A model generated the notes under the pieces. It was not told the origin of the DNA. It saw nothing but the letters and a program-made list of their open reading frames with translations, and made no database searches. A DNA stretch of 64,000 bases, from positions 1 through 64,000 of the forward strand of contig CAVZTA010000016.1 in NCBI GenBank assembly GCA_963778025.1, written 5' to 3'. The stretch is from CAVZTA01 sp963778025 (GTDB taxonomy: Bacteria > Chloroflexota > Limnocylindria > Limnocylindrales > CSP1-4). A program made the translations under genes and the position numbers. Shown here piece after piece: positions 1-9,679 of the stretch. Every line of letters begins with the position of its first letter. The stretch's first letter is position 1.

Positions 1-108
1 CGAGACCTGGAACGACCAACAGGTGCCGCGGCCGAAGCCGCCACCCCTCGCCCGCCGTCGGGCGGACCGCGGCATCCGTGCCGCCGACGCGGATCGTCGT
101 CGTGTCAG

Positions 109-603
109 TCATCGGTCCTGCCCAGCCTTCGGTTCGAGGATGACGACCGCGGTCTCGCCGGGTCGATGGGCCGCGAGGGCGCCGACGTCGGAGCCCCAGC
201 CCGGGTAGTCCCGGAAGGTCGCCCAGAGGCGCTCCCGCTCGTCGCCGGTGGCCGCACGAGCGCGGACCGACCGGCTGCCGTCGGGGAGGTCGACCGTCGC
301 GACCGGCAACGCCTGGAGGTTCAGCCACCAGGCTGGCTCGTCCTTGCCCCAGCCGTTCATGGCGAGGGTCACGAGGTTCGGCCCGTCCTCGTAGTAGCCG
401 ACCATCGCGACGCGCTCGTGGCCCGACCGCCGGCCCACCGTGTGGAGCCGGAGCATCCCGAACTTCGCGCCACGTTCCGGCCGCTGGAGGCCGATGCGCC
501 CACCGGTGACCCGAAAGAGCGTCCGATGGAGGGTCCAGAAGGTCCGCAGGAGCGGACGGGCGACCGGCCGGACCGGTGCCGCTGACCGATCGACGGCGGT
601 CAT
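109..603 (-). CDS. Deazaflavin (F420)-dependent nitroreductase family protein
   Basis: A 164-residue protein of the DDN/F420H(2)-dependent quinone reductase family, which uses reduced deazaflavin (or sometimes FMN or heme) to reduce quinones and nitro compounds. Visible family hallmarks are the 'LHTVGRRSGHERVAMVGYYEDGPNLVTLAMNGW' type strand-loop region (residues about 53-84), the 'PAWWLNLQALP' segment, and the C-terminal 'RLWATFRDYPGW' helix. Length matches the family (about 140-165 aa). The start ATG overlaps the stop of the upstream DUF4386 gene (ATGA), so it is the last gene of a four-gene operon. Cofactor identity is inferred from the family only; the frame is intact. Confidence 0.85.
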   Translation of the reverse strand: MTAVDRSAAPVRPVARPLLRTFWTLHRTLFRVTGGRIGLQRPERGAKFGMLRLHTVGRRSGHERVAMVGYYEDGPNLVTLAMNGWGKDEPAWWLNLQALPVATVDLPDGSRSVRARAATGDERERLWATFRDYPGWGSDVGALAAHRPGETAVVILEPKAGQDR

Positions 604-1359
604 GCCGCACCCGCGTTGGCTGCGATGCCGCTCGGCGCGCGACCCGGGGCCGGCGCATCAGCGGCTCGGCGAGCGCGCTCGTCGATCGCGATCGGCGACG
701 ACTCGTTGAAGCCCTTGAACGTCAGCCAGAGTCCGAGGACGAGCTCCCAGATGAAGAACGGCATCACCGCGATGGCGTGGAACGCCGTTCCGGGTGCGGT
801 GACCCCGATGATCGTGCCGATGACGAAGGTGATGAGGATCGGCGCTCCGACGATCCCGAGAGCCGGGATGGCGCGAGGGACGAGCCGTGCCCGATACAGG
901 GCCGTGCCGAGCATCAGCGCGTTGAAGGCCGCCATGTTCCCGCCGATGATCATCGCCCAGTAGCGGACCGCGATCGAGTCCTTGGCCGACGGGGACGAGG
1001 GCCTCCGGATCGCCCGTGGCCGCGCCCTGCTGGCGCAGCGTGACGACGGCGAGGAGGCTGAGGACGCCGACGGTGATGATCGCGGCTTCGAAGAGCCGGG
1101 TCGCGACATACCCGATCGCGAGACCTTCGTGTACGCGCCGGATGACCGAGAACAGGGCCACGCCACAGGCGATGCAGCCGAAGACGTTGACGAGCTCGAG
1201 CACGGCGCCGATCGTGACCTGCCGGTCAGCGCCGGCGCTCGTGAGGTAGCTCGCCTCCGAGATCCCCGGCGCGACGAGGAACGCCGCCGGGATCGATCCC
1301 AGGAAGGTGATCAGGTAGAGGATGCCGGCCACAAGGGCGGTCTTGCGGAACGAAGTCAT
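600..1359 (-). CDS. DUF4386 family membrane protein (one frameshift)
   Basis: Multi-spanning membrane protein of the DUF4386 family, function unknown. The N-terminus reads MTSFRKTALVAGILYLITF, a typical DUF4386 opening, followed by helices near residues 8-28, 48-70 and 78-105. Near base 990 the frame breaks inside the hydrophilic 'DPEALVP' loop. The next frame then supplies the rest: 'RYWAMIIGGNMAAFNALML', 'ALGIVGAPILITFVIGTII' and 'PFFIWELVLGLWLTFKGF', ending at 600. The start has a strong AAGGAGG site. Its stop overlaps the nitroreductase start by 4 nt. The break is most simply a 1-nt sequence error, since homology is continuous across it. Confidence 0.8.
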
Positions 1360-1388
1360 CGAAGCCTCCTTGGATCCCAGTCGTGGGG

Positions 1389-1976
1389 TCAGTGGTTTCC
1401 GCTGATGGAACCGACGATCACCGCGTCCTGGCCGAGGTCGACGAGCGCCAGGTCACCGGCCGCGGCTGCCGACTCGATCGCGTCCGCCGAGGTGAGGGCA
1501 TGGCCGCTGGCCGTCCGGGCGAACGGGAGCGGGTCACCGGCTGGCGACGCCCAGAACGGGACGCATGCACCGCTGGTCAGGCCCTGTCCGCTGCACAGGA
1601 CGAAGAAGCCCTGGAGCTTCGTGCTGTAGGTGCCCGCGTTGCCCTGCGGGATCGCGCGGACGACGTGGTCGTGCAGGAACCTCGGGTCGTGGCCTTGCGG
1701 CGTCGCGGTCTGCGGTGCGGTGACGTAGAACGGGTCGAGCGCCTTCGGTGTGTTGCCGGAGAAACTCAGGTTCGAGAACGTCATCCGGTACTCGAGACCG
1801 CCCGACCACACCGTCTCGAAGCAACCGACCTGGTTGATCCCCTTGCCGGTGACGTCGCTGCAGTCGCGGATCCCGCCTGCCTCAGCGGGTTGCATGGCCA
1901 CGCCGACTGCCATGACGCTCAGGGCGGCTGCGGCGACCGTGCCGCGGACGAGGGTCTGGAACGTGGGACGGATCAT
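1389..1976 (-). CDS. Secreted protein of unknown function
   Basis: A 195-residue exported protein that I do not recognise. It opens with a signal peptide (MIRPTFQTLVRGTVAAAALS, then an AxA cleavage site after 'AMQPAEA') followed by a soluble domain with four cysteines at 'RDCSDV', 'VGCFE', 'VLCSG' and 'GACVP', likely paired outside the cell. The ATG at 1976 was preferred over an upstream start because it has an AAGGAG site and heads the signal peptide. It also overlaps the stop of the preceding gene (ATGA). The gene lies 29 bp upstream of the DUF4386 gene and is probably cotranscribed with it. Confidence 0.75.
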   Translation of the reverse strand: MIRPTFQTLVRGTVAAAALSVMAVGVAMQPAEAGGIRDCSDVTGKGINQVGCFETVWSGGLEYRMTFSNLSFSGNTPKALDPFYVTAPQTATPQGHDPRFLHDHVVRAIPQGNAGTYSTKLQGFFVLCSGQGLTSGACVPFWASPAGDPLPFARTASGHALTSADAIESAAAAGDLALVDLGQDAVIVGSISGNH

Positions 1977-2239
1977 GGCTCGAGGCTCCTTCGTGGGGTG
2001 GGATTCGACGTTTCGAGCGAGGTGACGGAGATCAGGGGTAGCCCCAGGTCGCGAACCTTTGTCAGCAGCCCGTGGAGCGCGGCCTGGTCGAGTGCGGTGC
2101 ACCAGATGACGGTCGTGCCGTCCGGCTCACGGACGAGGGTCGTGCCCTCGAACCACACGAACCACCGATCGGGGATGTGGCCCTTCGTTCGGATCTGGTA
2201 CCCGCTCGTGCCGGCGAGTCGAGGCGTTGGATCGCTCAT
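1973..2239 (-). CDS. Small hypothetical protein
   Basis: An 88-residue soluble protein with no family I can name. It has a Trp/aromatic-rich strand region, 'IPDRWFVWFEGTTLVREPDGTTV', and ends 'RDLGLPLISVTSLE'. The start at 2239 is chosen over an upstream Met because GGAAAGGAG lies just before it. The stop overlaps the ATG of the secreted-protein gene by 4 nt, so the two are translationally coupled and this is the first gene of the four-gene operon running down to base 109. The region 2240-2378 between it and the end of the LuxR-type gene should carry the operon promoter. Confidence 0.65.
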   Translation of the reverse strand: MSDPTPRLAGTSGYQIRTKGHIPDRWFVWFEGTTLVREPDGTTVIWCTALDQAALHGLLTKVRDLGLPLISVTSLETSNPTPRRSLEP

Positions 2240-2378
2240 GGCGCTCCTTTCGAGGTGCCCGTCCGGGTGGAGGGGCGTGTTCATCGAACGGAGCCTCGAA
2301 GGCAGGGTGGTGAGCGGGCATCACCAGACGTGGTGATTCGCGTGGTGAGTCCAGCGGGCCGGCGCCGGGACGCCGGCG

Positions 2379-5076
2379 TCAGAGGAGGCCGAGCTCCTCC
2401 GCGCGGCGGATCGCCGCCCGCCGGCTGCTCACGCCGAGCTTGGCGTAGATGTTCTTCGTATGCGTCCGCAGCGTGTTCAGCGACACGAAGAGCTCGCGGG
2501 CGATGGCCGGGACCATCGAGCTCGCTGCGCAGGAGGCGGAGGACCTCGAGCTCGCGCTCGCTCAGCGGCTCGACAAGGTGACCCTGGATCGGCGCCCGGT
2601 CGACGCGCGGGCCGCCCGCGGCGCGCACGAGGTCGTGGATGTACGCCGGGCCGTCGGGCCGTTTGACTGCGACCCGCAGGAGCCGTGTCATCGCGGGTCC
2701 TTCGTCGAGGAAGACGCGGACGTAGCCATCCGGCTCCGCGAGCGCGATCGCGGCGTCGAGTGCGTCGACCGCGCCCACAGGGTCGCCCGCCGCATCCCGG
2801 GCGAGCGCGAGCGCGATGAGGATCTCGAGGCGGCCGCCGGCTCGACGGCCGTCCTCGGCGGCCGCCAGCAGGCGCTCCAGCAGCTCGATGGCCGGCGCCG
2901 CGCTGTCCGCGACACCGGTAGTCGCCTCGGCGGTCAGGAGGCGGGCCAGGGTCACGTGCTCGTACTCGCGAACGTACGACAGCAGGTCCGTCGTGGCGAT
3001 GCCGGCCGCTCGCGCCCACGTGCGGGCGTCTGTCGAGGCGCCCGTGCGCGACGAGGATCCGTGCCCGGACCGCCGGAACAGGCTGGATGTCGGGCGAGTA
3101 CTCGCTCAGGTAGAGGCGCTCTGCCTCGTCCAAGAGGGGGATCGCGCCGTCGAGATCGCCCTCGGCCTGCAGGATGCGTGCCCGGACGAGTCGCGAGCGG
3201 TACGGGTCCCGCGGGAACGCGAGCTCGTCACCCAGGCTCCGCCCCGCTTCCAGCTGCGCCTTCGCTTCCTCGAGCCGCCCGCGCTGATACGCGATGGACG
3301 CGAGCCCGGTGTGCATGTCGGTGGCGCCGCGGAGCGGCGGCTGGACACGCATCGCGCGCGCCAGTCCGTCCTCGTAGATGTGCATCGCATCGCCGAGGCG
3401 TCCCTGGGCGAGGCGGATGTCCGCGCCGATGATCCCGGCCCCGACGACGTCCGTGACATAGCCGGCCTTCTCCAGGCTGGCCATGCCCTCCGCGTACCAG
3501 CGATAGCCGTCCTCCAGCTCGCCCATCCCCCAGTACGCGAGGCCGAGGAACGTCGTGGCGCCGCCGCGACCCAGGTGGTCCGACTCGTCCACGAGGTCGA
3601 GCACGCGCCGCGCGTGCGCGATGTTCCCGTCGAGATCGCCGAGCATCTTGGCGAGGGCGGCCCGGAACAGCTCGATGGCCCCCGGGAGCCGCTGAAGCTC
3701 CGCCCGGTCGACGACGATGAACCCGGCTCCGGTCGCGTCATCCGCCGCCGCTGCCAGCTGCGCCTCGGCGCCGCTCAGCAGCTCGTCGACCCCAGTGACC
3801 TCGTTGGCCGACAGGATGGCGCCCACATAGCCGACCGCGAGGACCGGTCGGCGGGCGACGATGTCACGTGGGATGGTCTTGCCCCAGCGAAGCAACGTCC
3901 GCTCGCGCCGGAACCGGCGCATCTCGGGGATCGCGAGCTCGACGAGGTCGGCCGCGCGCTCGGGGTCGTCGGCGCGGAACGCGTGCTCGATCGCCTCGTC
4001 GCGTTCGCCATTCGCTTCGTACCAGGCGCTCGCACGGCGATGCAGGACGGCGACCTGGTCGGCCTCTTCGGCAGCGAGGTACGCCTGCAGGACGCCGCCG
4101 AACAGGTGGTGATAGCGGTACCAGCGACGCTGATCGTCGAGGGCGACGACGAACAGGTTGCCGCGATCGAGCGCCTCGATCGTCGCGCTCCCGCCTGCCT
4201 GCCCGGTGACGGCGTCCGCGAGCGGGCCGGTGAACCGGGACAGGATCGACGTCCTGAGCAGGAAGTCGCGCGTCTCCGGGCGCTGCCGCCGCAGGACCTC
4301 CTCCACGAGGTAGTCGACGATGAAGCGGTCATCGCCGGCGAATGCCTCGATGAACCGTGTCGCGTCCGCTCGACCCTGCAGCGACAGCGCGGCGAGCTGG
4401 AGGGCGGCGATCCAGCCCTCGGTTCGCGCCTCGAGCGTCGCGACCTCGTCACCGGTCAGCGTGAGGCCCATCGCACCCAGGTAGCTGGTCGCCTCGTCCG
4501 CGCGAGAACCGCAGGTCGCTCGCGCGGATCTCGACCAGGGCGCCTCGCGCCCGGAGGCGCGACAACGGGATGCCGGGATCGGCGCGCGTCCCGATGACCA
4601 CGTGACCGTGCGGCGGCAGGTGATCGAGGAAGTAGCCGAGCTGGTCAGTGACGGTCGAGCGACTCGATCACGTGGACGTCGTCGAGGACCAGGACGATGT
4701 CCGCGTCGAGGCCCGCGATGGCGTTCAGCAGGGTGGTCACCGCGACGTCGACCGTGCCCTCGCCGCCGGCGAGGATCGACCTGGCGCCGCTGCCGACGCC
4801 CGGGGCGGCACGATCGAGGGCCTCCACGACGTAGGTCCAGAACGTGACGGGATCGTCGTCGGCCGGATCCAGGGAGAGCCAGGCGATCCGGGCGCCGGTG
4901 GCGCGGCTCGCCAGCTCGGCCATGATCGTGGTCTTGCCGAAGCCGGCCGGCGCCGACACCAGCGTCAACGTCGCCGTGGCGGCCCGGGCGACCTCGTCGC
5001 TGAGGCGCGAACGCGGCACCAGCCGCCCATGCGGGACCGGGACGTGGAGCTTGGTCTCGAGCAGCGGTCCGGCCAT
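2379..5076 (-). CDS. MalT-like LuxR family transcriptional regulator (several frameshifts)
   Basis: Large ATP-dependent LuxR (LAL/MalT-type) regulator of about 900 residues. The N-terminus is 'ETKLHVPVPHGRLVPRSRL' followed by a Walker A 'APAGFGKTT' and Walker B-like 'IVLVLDDVH'. A winged-helix/TPR region follows ('RFIVDYLVEEVL', 'RWYRYHHLF'), and the C-terminus is a LuxR HTH, 'LSERELEVLRLL' then 'VSLNTLRTHTKNIYAKLGV'. The ATG at 5076 overlaps the stop of the upstream permease gene (TGATG), so regulator and sugar transporter are one operon. The frame breaks near 4650, 4505, 3020 and 2525, with homology continuing through each. It probably senses a transported sugar or its derivative (inferred from MalT). 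Confidence 0.85.
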
Positions 5077-5900
5077 CAGCGCGCCGTCCCGACGGACAGG
5101 CCCTGGAGGAAGCTCCGCTGCAGGATGAGGAAGACGACGAGCGGCGGCACGAACGTGATCGCCAACCCCGCGAACCGCAGCCCCTCGTCGGTCGCATAGA
5201 ACGTCGAGAACGTCGTCAGGGCCAGGGGTGCCGTGAACGAGCCCGGCCGCTGGATGAGGACCAGGGCGCCGGCGAAGTCGTTCCAGGCGAACACGGCGAC
5301 CAGCAGCGCCGACGGCGACGATGCCCGGGCGGGCGAGCGGGATGGCGAACGACGTCAGCAGCCGCATCCGCCCCGCCCCATCGAGCCTCCGCCGCGTCGA
5401 TGACGTCCTGCGGGATCCGGCGGAAGTAGCCGGCCAGGATCACGGTCGCGAACGACACGCTGGACACGATGTTCACGAGTGCCAGCCCGGTCAGGCTGCT
5501 GATCAGACCCCAGCGTTCGGTAGATCGAGAAGAGCGGGACGATGAGGACCTCGGTCGGGATGATGAGCGGTGCGAGGATCAGGAGCAGCAGGGGGCCGCG
5601 GGCGGGTGGCCGGAGGCGCGTCAACGCGAACGCGGCGGGCACCGCGAGCAGGAGCGCGCCCGCGACCGTGAGCGCCGCGACGTACGTCGAGTTGAGCAGC
5701 GCGGCGCCCAGATGCGCTCGGTCCCACGCTTCGCCGAGATTGCCGACGACCGGCGGGATGGGCACGGAGAGCGGTCCGGCGTACAGATCCGCCGTCCGCT
5801 TGAAGGCATTTGCGAGGGTCCAGAACACGGGGTAGATCCAGACCACCGCAAGGGCGCTCAGGAGGACGGTCGACCACCTGAAGGCCGGACGACGGTTCAC
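5076..5900 (-). CDS. Carbohydrate ABC transporter permease, MalG type (frameshifts)
   Basis: Inner-membrane permease of a CUT1-type sugar ABC importer (MalG/UgpE-like), about 274 residues and six helices. The N-terminus gives 'VLLSALAVVWIYPVFWTLANAFK'; the middle gives 'PLLLLILAPLIIPTEVLIVP' and 'ATVILAGYFRRIPQDVIDAAE'. The conserved EAA coupling loop is split over frames ('DVIDAAEA' then 'MRLLTSFAIPLARPGIVAV'), and the end is 'FLILQRSFLQGLSVGTAR'. Frame breaks lie near 5480, 5370 and 5300. The GTG start overlaps the stop of the MalF-type permease (GTGA), and the stop overlaps the LuxR start. No ATPase gene is present, as is common when a shared MsmK-like ATPase is used. Confidence 0.85.
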
Positions 5901-6840
5901 GCCGCCACGGCCTCCGCACGGCGGTCCAGCAGGCGGTACTCGACGACCGCGAGGGCGACGATCACGACCATGAGGATCGTCGCCATCGCCTGGGCATAGC
6001 CGGGGTCCAGGGACCGGAAGGCCGTCGTGTAGACGTACGTGGCGACCGTCTCGGTCGCATGGTCAGGGCCACCCTCGGTCATGATCCACACCAGGTCGAA
6101 GATCCTCAGGGTGGCGATCGTCGTGAGCAGCGTGAGCGCGAACGTCTGCGGCCACAGGAGCGGCCACGTGATGTGTCGGAGCCGCGTCAGCCGGCCGATC
6201 CCCTCGAGCTCGCCGTACTCGTAGTACTCGCGCGGGATCGGATCGCATCGCGGCCAGGTACACGACCATCGAGAAACCCGCGAACCGCCACACGAAGGCG
6301 AGGACGATCGCCCACAGGGCCGTGTTCGGGTCACCCAGCGGAGCGACGCTCGAGAGGTCCACGCCCACGGCGCCGCCGATCGCGGGCACGATGCCGAAGA
6401 ACGGCGCGTAAAGGAACCGCCAGACGGTCCCGACGGCGACCGGAGCGAGGATGAACGGGGTGACGAAGGCGATCCGGAACAGGCTCCCGCCGCGCCGGGT
6501 CTCCGAGACGAGCACCGCGAGCAGGAGGCCGATCCCCGTCTGGAGCACGACCGCCGCGGCCGTGAACACCAGGGTGTTCGCGAGGCCCCGGCGGAACACC
6601 GCGTCGCCCAGGAGCGCCCGCGCGTAGTGCTCGAGGCCGGCCGGGGCCGGTGATCTCGAAGCCCTGGGTGCGGTTCACGCTGAGGTCCAGCCCGTAGACC
6701 AGCGGGTAGACCAGGAAGACCGCCAGCACGATGACGACGGGCAGGACGAGCGCGAGGTCGAGCACGCGCTCTCTGCGTCGGGCGGCGAACATCAGCGATG
6801 CGCAGCGCCGTCCATCCGACGGAACGATACTCGGAGTCAT
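5897..6840 (-). CDS. Carbohydrate ABC transporter permease, MalF type (frameshifts)
   Basis: First permease of the sugar ABC importer, MalF/UgpA-like, about 313 residues. Helices can be read at 'LDLALVLPVVIVLAVFLVYP', 'ANTLVFTAAAVVLQTGIGLLL', 'FRIAFVTPFILAPVAVGTVW', 'ALWAIVLAFVWRFAGFSMVV' and 'AMATILMVVIVALAVVEYRLL'. The EAA loop is degenerate but present as 'YEYGELEGIGRLTRLRHITWP'-type sequence. Frame breaks lie near 6640 and 6245. The start at 6840 is the longest supported; an alternative ATG sits at 6792. Only 15 bp separate it from the divergent binding-protein gene at 6856, so one of the two starts may lie further inside. Confidence 0.83.
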
Positions 6841-6855
6841 CGCCGCCCGACCTTC

Positions 6856-8260
6856 GTGAGCCCCGGCTATCTCGCGGATTTGACCGACTGGCATCGCCCG
6901 CTCCCGCGTCGCGACGTGCTCAAGCTCAGCGGTGTCCTACTGGGCGGTGCGGGCCTGGCCGGCGTGATGGCGGCGTGCGCCCCGCGACGCGAGCCCGGTC
7001 CGACGCAGACGGGAAACGCCTCGGGCGAGCCGACCGGCACGATCACCATGATCGCGGGCGGGGGCGACCCGATGGCCGAGCCGCCGCTCCGCAAGGTCTT
7101 CGACGACTTCGCTGCGCTCCACCCGGGGCTCGACTGGGATGTCCGGTCGATCCCCGGTGGCGGGCCGGAATGGGACCGACTGGCGCGCGCCCTGCTCGCG
7201 TCCGGTGAGCCGGTCGACCTGACGATGATCAACGGGCAGCAGGTCCGTGCGTGGGCGCGCGACGGACTGCTGGCCGACCTCACGGACGACCCCCGACTCG
7301 AGCCCGTGTTGGCCCGGGTCCCGGCCAAGTTCCACATCGGCGCGCCGGGCGAGACGGCGACGCGCGCCGTCCCGCTCGCGATGACGCGCGGGGTCCATAC
7401 CACCGGGCTCTACTACAACAAGGCGCTCCTCGACGAGGCGGGCGTCAAGCCCCCGACGACGATCGCGGACCTGGAGGCGATGGTCGCGCCGCTGGCCAGG
7501 CTCGGGGCCGCGCCGCTCGTCCACTCCTCGGGCGACGTGTTCTTCAACCAGATCCTGATCACCTGGCTGCTGCCGATGATCGTCGAGCGCTCCGGCGGCG
7601 ACCCGGAGGCGTTCGCCGAGCGCACGGTCAAGGGCGAGCTTCGCTACGACGGTCCCGAGTGGATCGAGGCGTTCGCGACGATCGCGAACCTGCAAGCGAG
7701 CGGCGTGATGCTCGACGGGTCCGGCGCCACCGACTACGTCGCGATGCAGCAGGTCCTCCTGCAGGGCAAAGCGGCTGCGACCTTCCAGGGAACGTGGATG
7801 CTGGCCGCGATCGAGGCCGGGACGCCTTCGCGCCCGTTCGACCTGCATGTCGCGCCGCCCCCGCTGGTCGACGGCGCCACCCGACCTCGCCCGATCCTCG
7901 CCTGGGCGGGCTACGGCCTTCCGGCGGCGGCCTCCCGCGGTCGGGAGGCCGCGTACGCCTTCCTGGACTATGCGAGCCGTCCGGAGGTCGACCGGGAGGT
8001 GACCGCGGGATCGCAGAATTACTCGCCCATGGCCGAGTCGAACGAAGCGATCGAGGATCCGCTCGCGCGCGAGTTCCTGCCGCTGTTCGACGACGCGATC
8101 CCGCCCCTGGACTGGCTCTGGGAACCCGAGATCGTCGCGGCGATCGACAGTCAGGTGCAGGGCCTGGTCAAGGGCGACATCGGATCCAGCGTCGGCGGGC
8201 AGCGCGGTCCAGACGGTCGCCGACGAGTTGCGCGAGACGGGCCGCAGCTACTACCGCTGA
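6856..8260 (+). CDS. ABC transporter extracellular sugar-binding lipoprotein (frameshift near its end)
   Basis: Family 1 extracellular solute-binding protein, about 467 residues. The N-terminus carries a twin-arginine motif and lipobox (RRDVLKLSG, then GVMAAC with Cys41), so it is probably a Tat-exported lipoprotein. Mature-domain features typical of sugar-binding proteins include 'GLYYNKALLDEAGVKPPTT' and 'KAAATFQGTWMLAAIE'. Near 8195 the frame breaks; the alternative frame gives the expected ending 'VQTVADELRETGRSYYR' and a stop at 8258-8260. Because of that break the raw reading frame runs on into the next gene, which is an artefact. It starts with GTG and is divergent from the permease operon. 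Confidence 0.87.
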
Positions 8261-8337
8261 GCGCCCGTCCCTTCGCGGGCCGACATGGGCTCGCATCGAT
8301 ATGGCACGATCGTTGCTTCCGCAAACGTGGAGGCGGC

Positions 8338-9606
8338 GTGCTCCAACGGATCGGCCTGCATGCGCTCAGCTATGGGCCGTTCCGCGCGTTCTTCGTCGCC
8401 AACTTCTTCACGAACGCCTCGTGGTTCGTCTACAACGCCGCGTTCGGGTGGCTGGTCCTGGAGCTCACCGGTTCGCCGGCGACGGTGGGCTTCGCGTACT
8501 TCCTGAGCGGCCTCCCGTTCCTGCTGTTCACCCTGCACGCCGGGCTGCTCACCGACCGATTCGGGGCGCGCCCGCTCATCGCATGGTCGTTCGCGCTCAC
8601 GGGCTCGCTCATGTTCGCGCTCGGCGCGATCGCGCTCGTGCCCGATGTCCCGTTGTGGCTCGTGCTCGTCCTCGCCTTCGCCGCGGGGACCACACAGACG
8701 CTCGGCGGCCCGGCCTACATCGCGGTCGTCAACGACCTGGTGCCGCCGGGCGTCGTGCCGAGCGGCGTGTCGCTGACCTTCCTCGGCTTCAACGTCGGCC
8801 GCATCACCGGTGGCTTCCTCGGCGGGTTGCTGATCGCGGTCTGGCCCACGGGCTGGGCGCTCATCGCCGCCGCCGCGCTCCAGGCGTTCCCGGCGCTGGC
8901 GATCTGGCGGATCCGCACGCCCCCGCCGCCCGAGCGACCGCCCGGCCGGACGTCCCTGGTGCGGCCGCTGGTCGAGGCGGCGCGGTACGCAGGGACATCG
9001 CCGTGGCTCCGGATCCTCCTGCCGCTCGCCATGGCCCCGGGCGCCCTGGGTCTCTCGTACAGCTACCTGCTCCCGGTCGCCGCCGTCGAGCTCGGCATCG
9101 GCGCGCAGGGCCTTGGCGTGCTGCTCGCCGTGACCGGGGCCGGCGGGCTGGCCACGGGGCTGGCTTCCGGAGGGCTGATGCGCGCGTTCGGCCACGGGGC
9201 GATGGTCTTCGCCGGCCTCGTGGCCGCCGGCAGCGGCATGCTCATCTTCGGCCTGGCGCCCGCGACGGGCGTGGCGGTGGCCTCCATGGCGCTCGTCGGC
9301 GGCGGTCTGCTGGCCTTCGGCGCGTCCAGCCTGTCGCTGGTCCAGGCCCTCGCGCCGAAGCGCCTCCGAGGGCGCTTGACCAGCCTGTTCACGCTCCTCT
9401 ACTGGGGCCTGATGCCGGTCGGGGGCCTGATCGGCGGAGCCGTCTCGGAGCTCACCAGCGCGCGCTGGACGATGGCGCTGTTCGGGGCGCTGATCCTGGT
9501 CGCCGCCGGCGTCGCCATGGTCATCCGGCGGAGCATCGTCACGCTGCGGATCGACGAGGAAGGCGGGCGTGTCGCCGGCATGCTGCCGGTCGACGGAGTC
9601 GCCTGA
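8338..9606 (+). CDS. MFS transporter (drug/siderophore exporter-like)
   Basis: A 422-residue, 12-helix major facilitator of the MFS_3/EntS-like exporter group. It opens 'LQRIGLHALSYGPFRAFFVANFFTNAS' and contains the loop 2-3 signature 'LLTDRFGARPLI'. A pseudo-repeat follows in the second half ('GALGLSYSYLLPVAAVELGIG'). The GTG at 8338 is chosen because GGAGG lies 5 nt upstream and the protein then begins like its relatives. The upstream in-frame extension is the run-on from the broken binding-protein gene. The substrate cannot be read from sequence. It lies 77 bp after the binding protein and could share its transcript. Confidence 0.85.
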   Translation: MLQRIGLHALSYGPFRAFFVANFFTNASWFVYNAAFGWLVLELTGSPATVGFAYFLSGLPFLLFTLHAGLLTDRFGARPLIAWSFALTGSLMFALGAIALVPDVPLWLVLVLAFAAGTTQTLGGPAYIAVVNDLVPPGVVPSGVSLTFLGFNVGRITGGFLGGLLIAVWPTGWALIAAAALQAFPALAIWRIRTPPPPERPPGRTSLVRPLVEAARYAGTSPWLRILLPLAMAPGALGLSYSYLLPVAAVELGIGAQGLGVLLAVTGAGGLATGLASGGLMRAFGHGAMVFAGLVAAGSGMLIFGLAPATGVAVASMALVGGGLLAFGASSLSLVQALAPKRLRGRLTSLFTLLYWGLMPVGGLIGGAVSELTSARWTMALFGALILVAAGVAMVIRRSIVTLRIDEEGGRVAGMLPVDGVA

Positions 9607-9679
9607 GTCAGTGACCCGAGGCTGAGGCACGCGCGACGAGCCGCGCTCGAGCCGCCGGCGCCGGGGGCATCATCGGGCG

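Noticed and set aside
1..108. Plus-strand frame at the left edge
   Set aside because: No motif, odd Arg/Pro composition, and it overlaps the 3' end of the nitroreductase on the other strand.
6856..9606. A 916-codon frame joining the sugar-binding protein to the MFS transporter
   Set aside because: The natural end of the binding protein, with its own stop, is in another frame at 8260, and the MFS has its own ribosome site and GTG at 8338. A single indel near 8195 explains the run-on.
8251..9630. Long antisense frame opposite the MFS gene
   Set aside because: Composition is Arg/Glu/Gly-rich shadow of a high-GC gene, with no recognisable motif or ribosome site.
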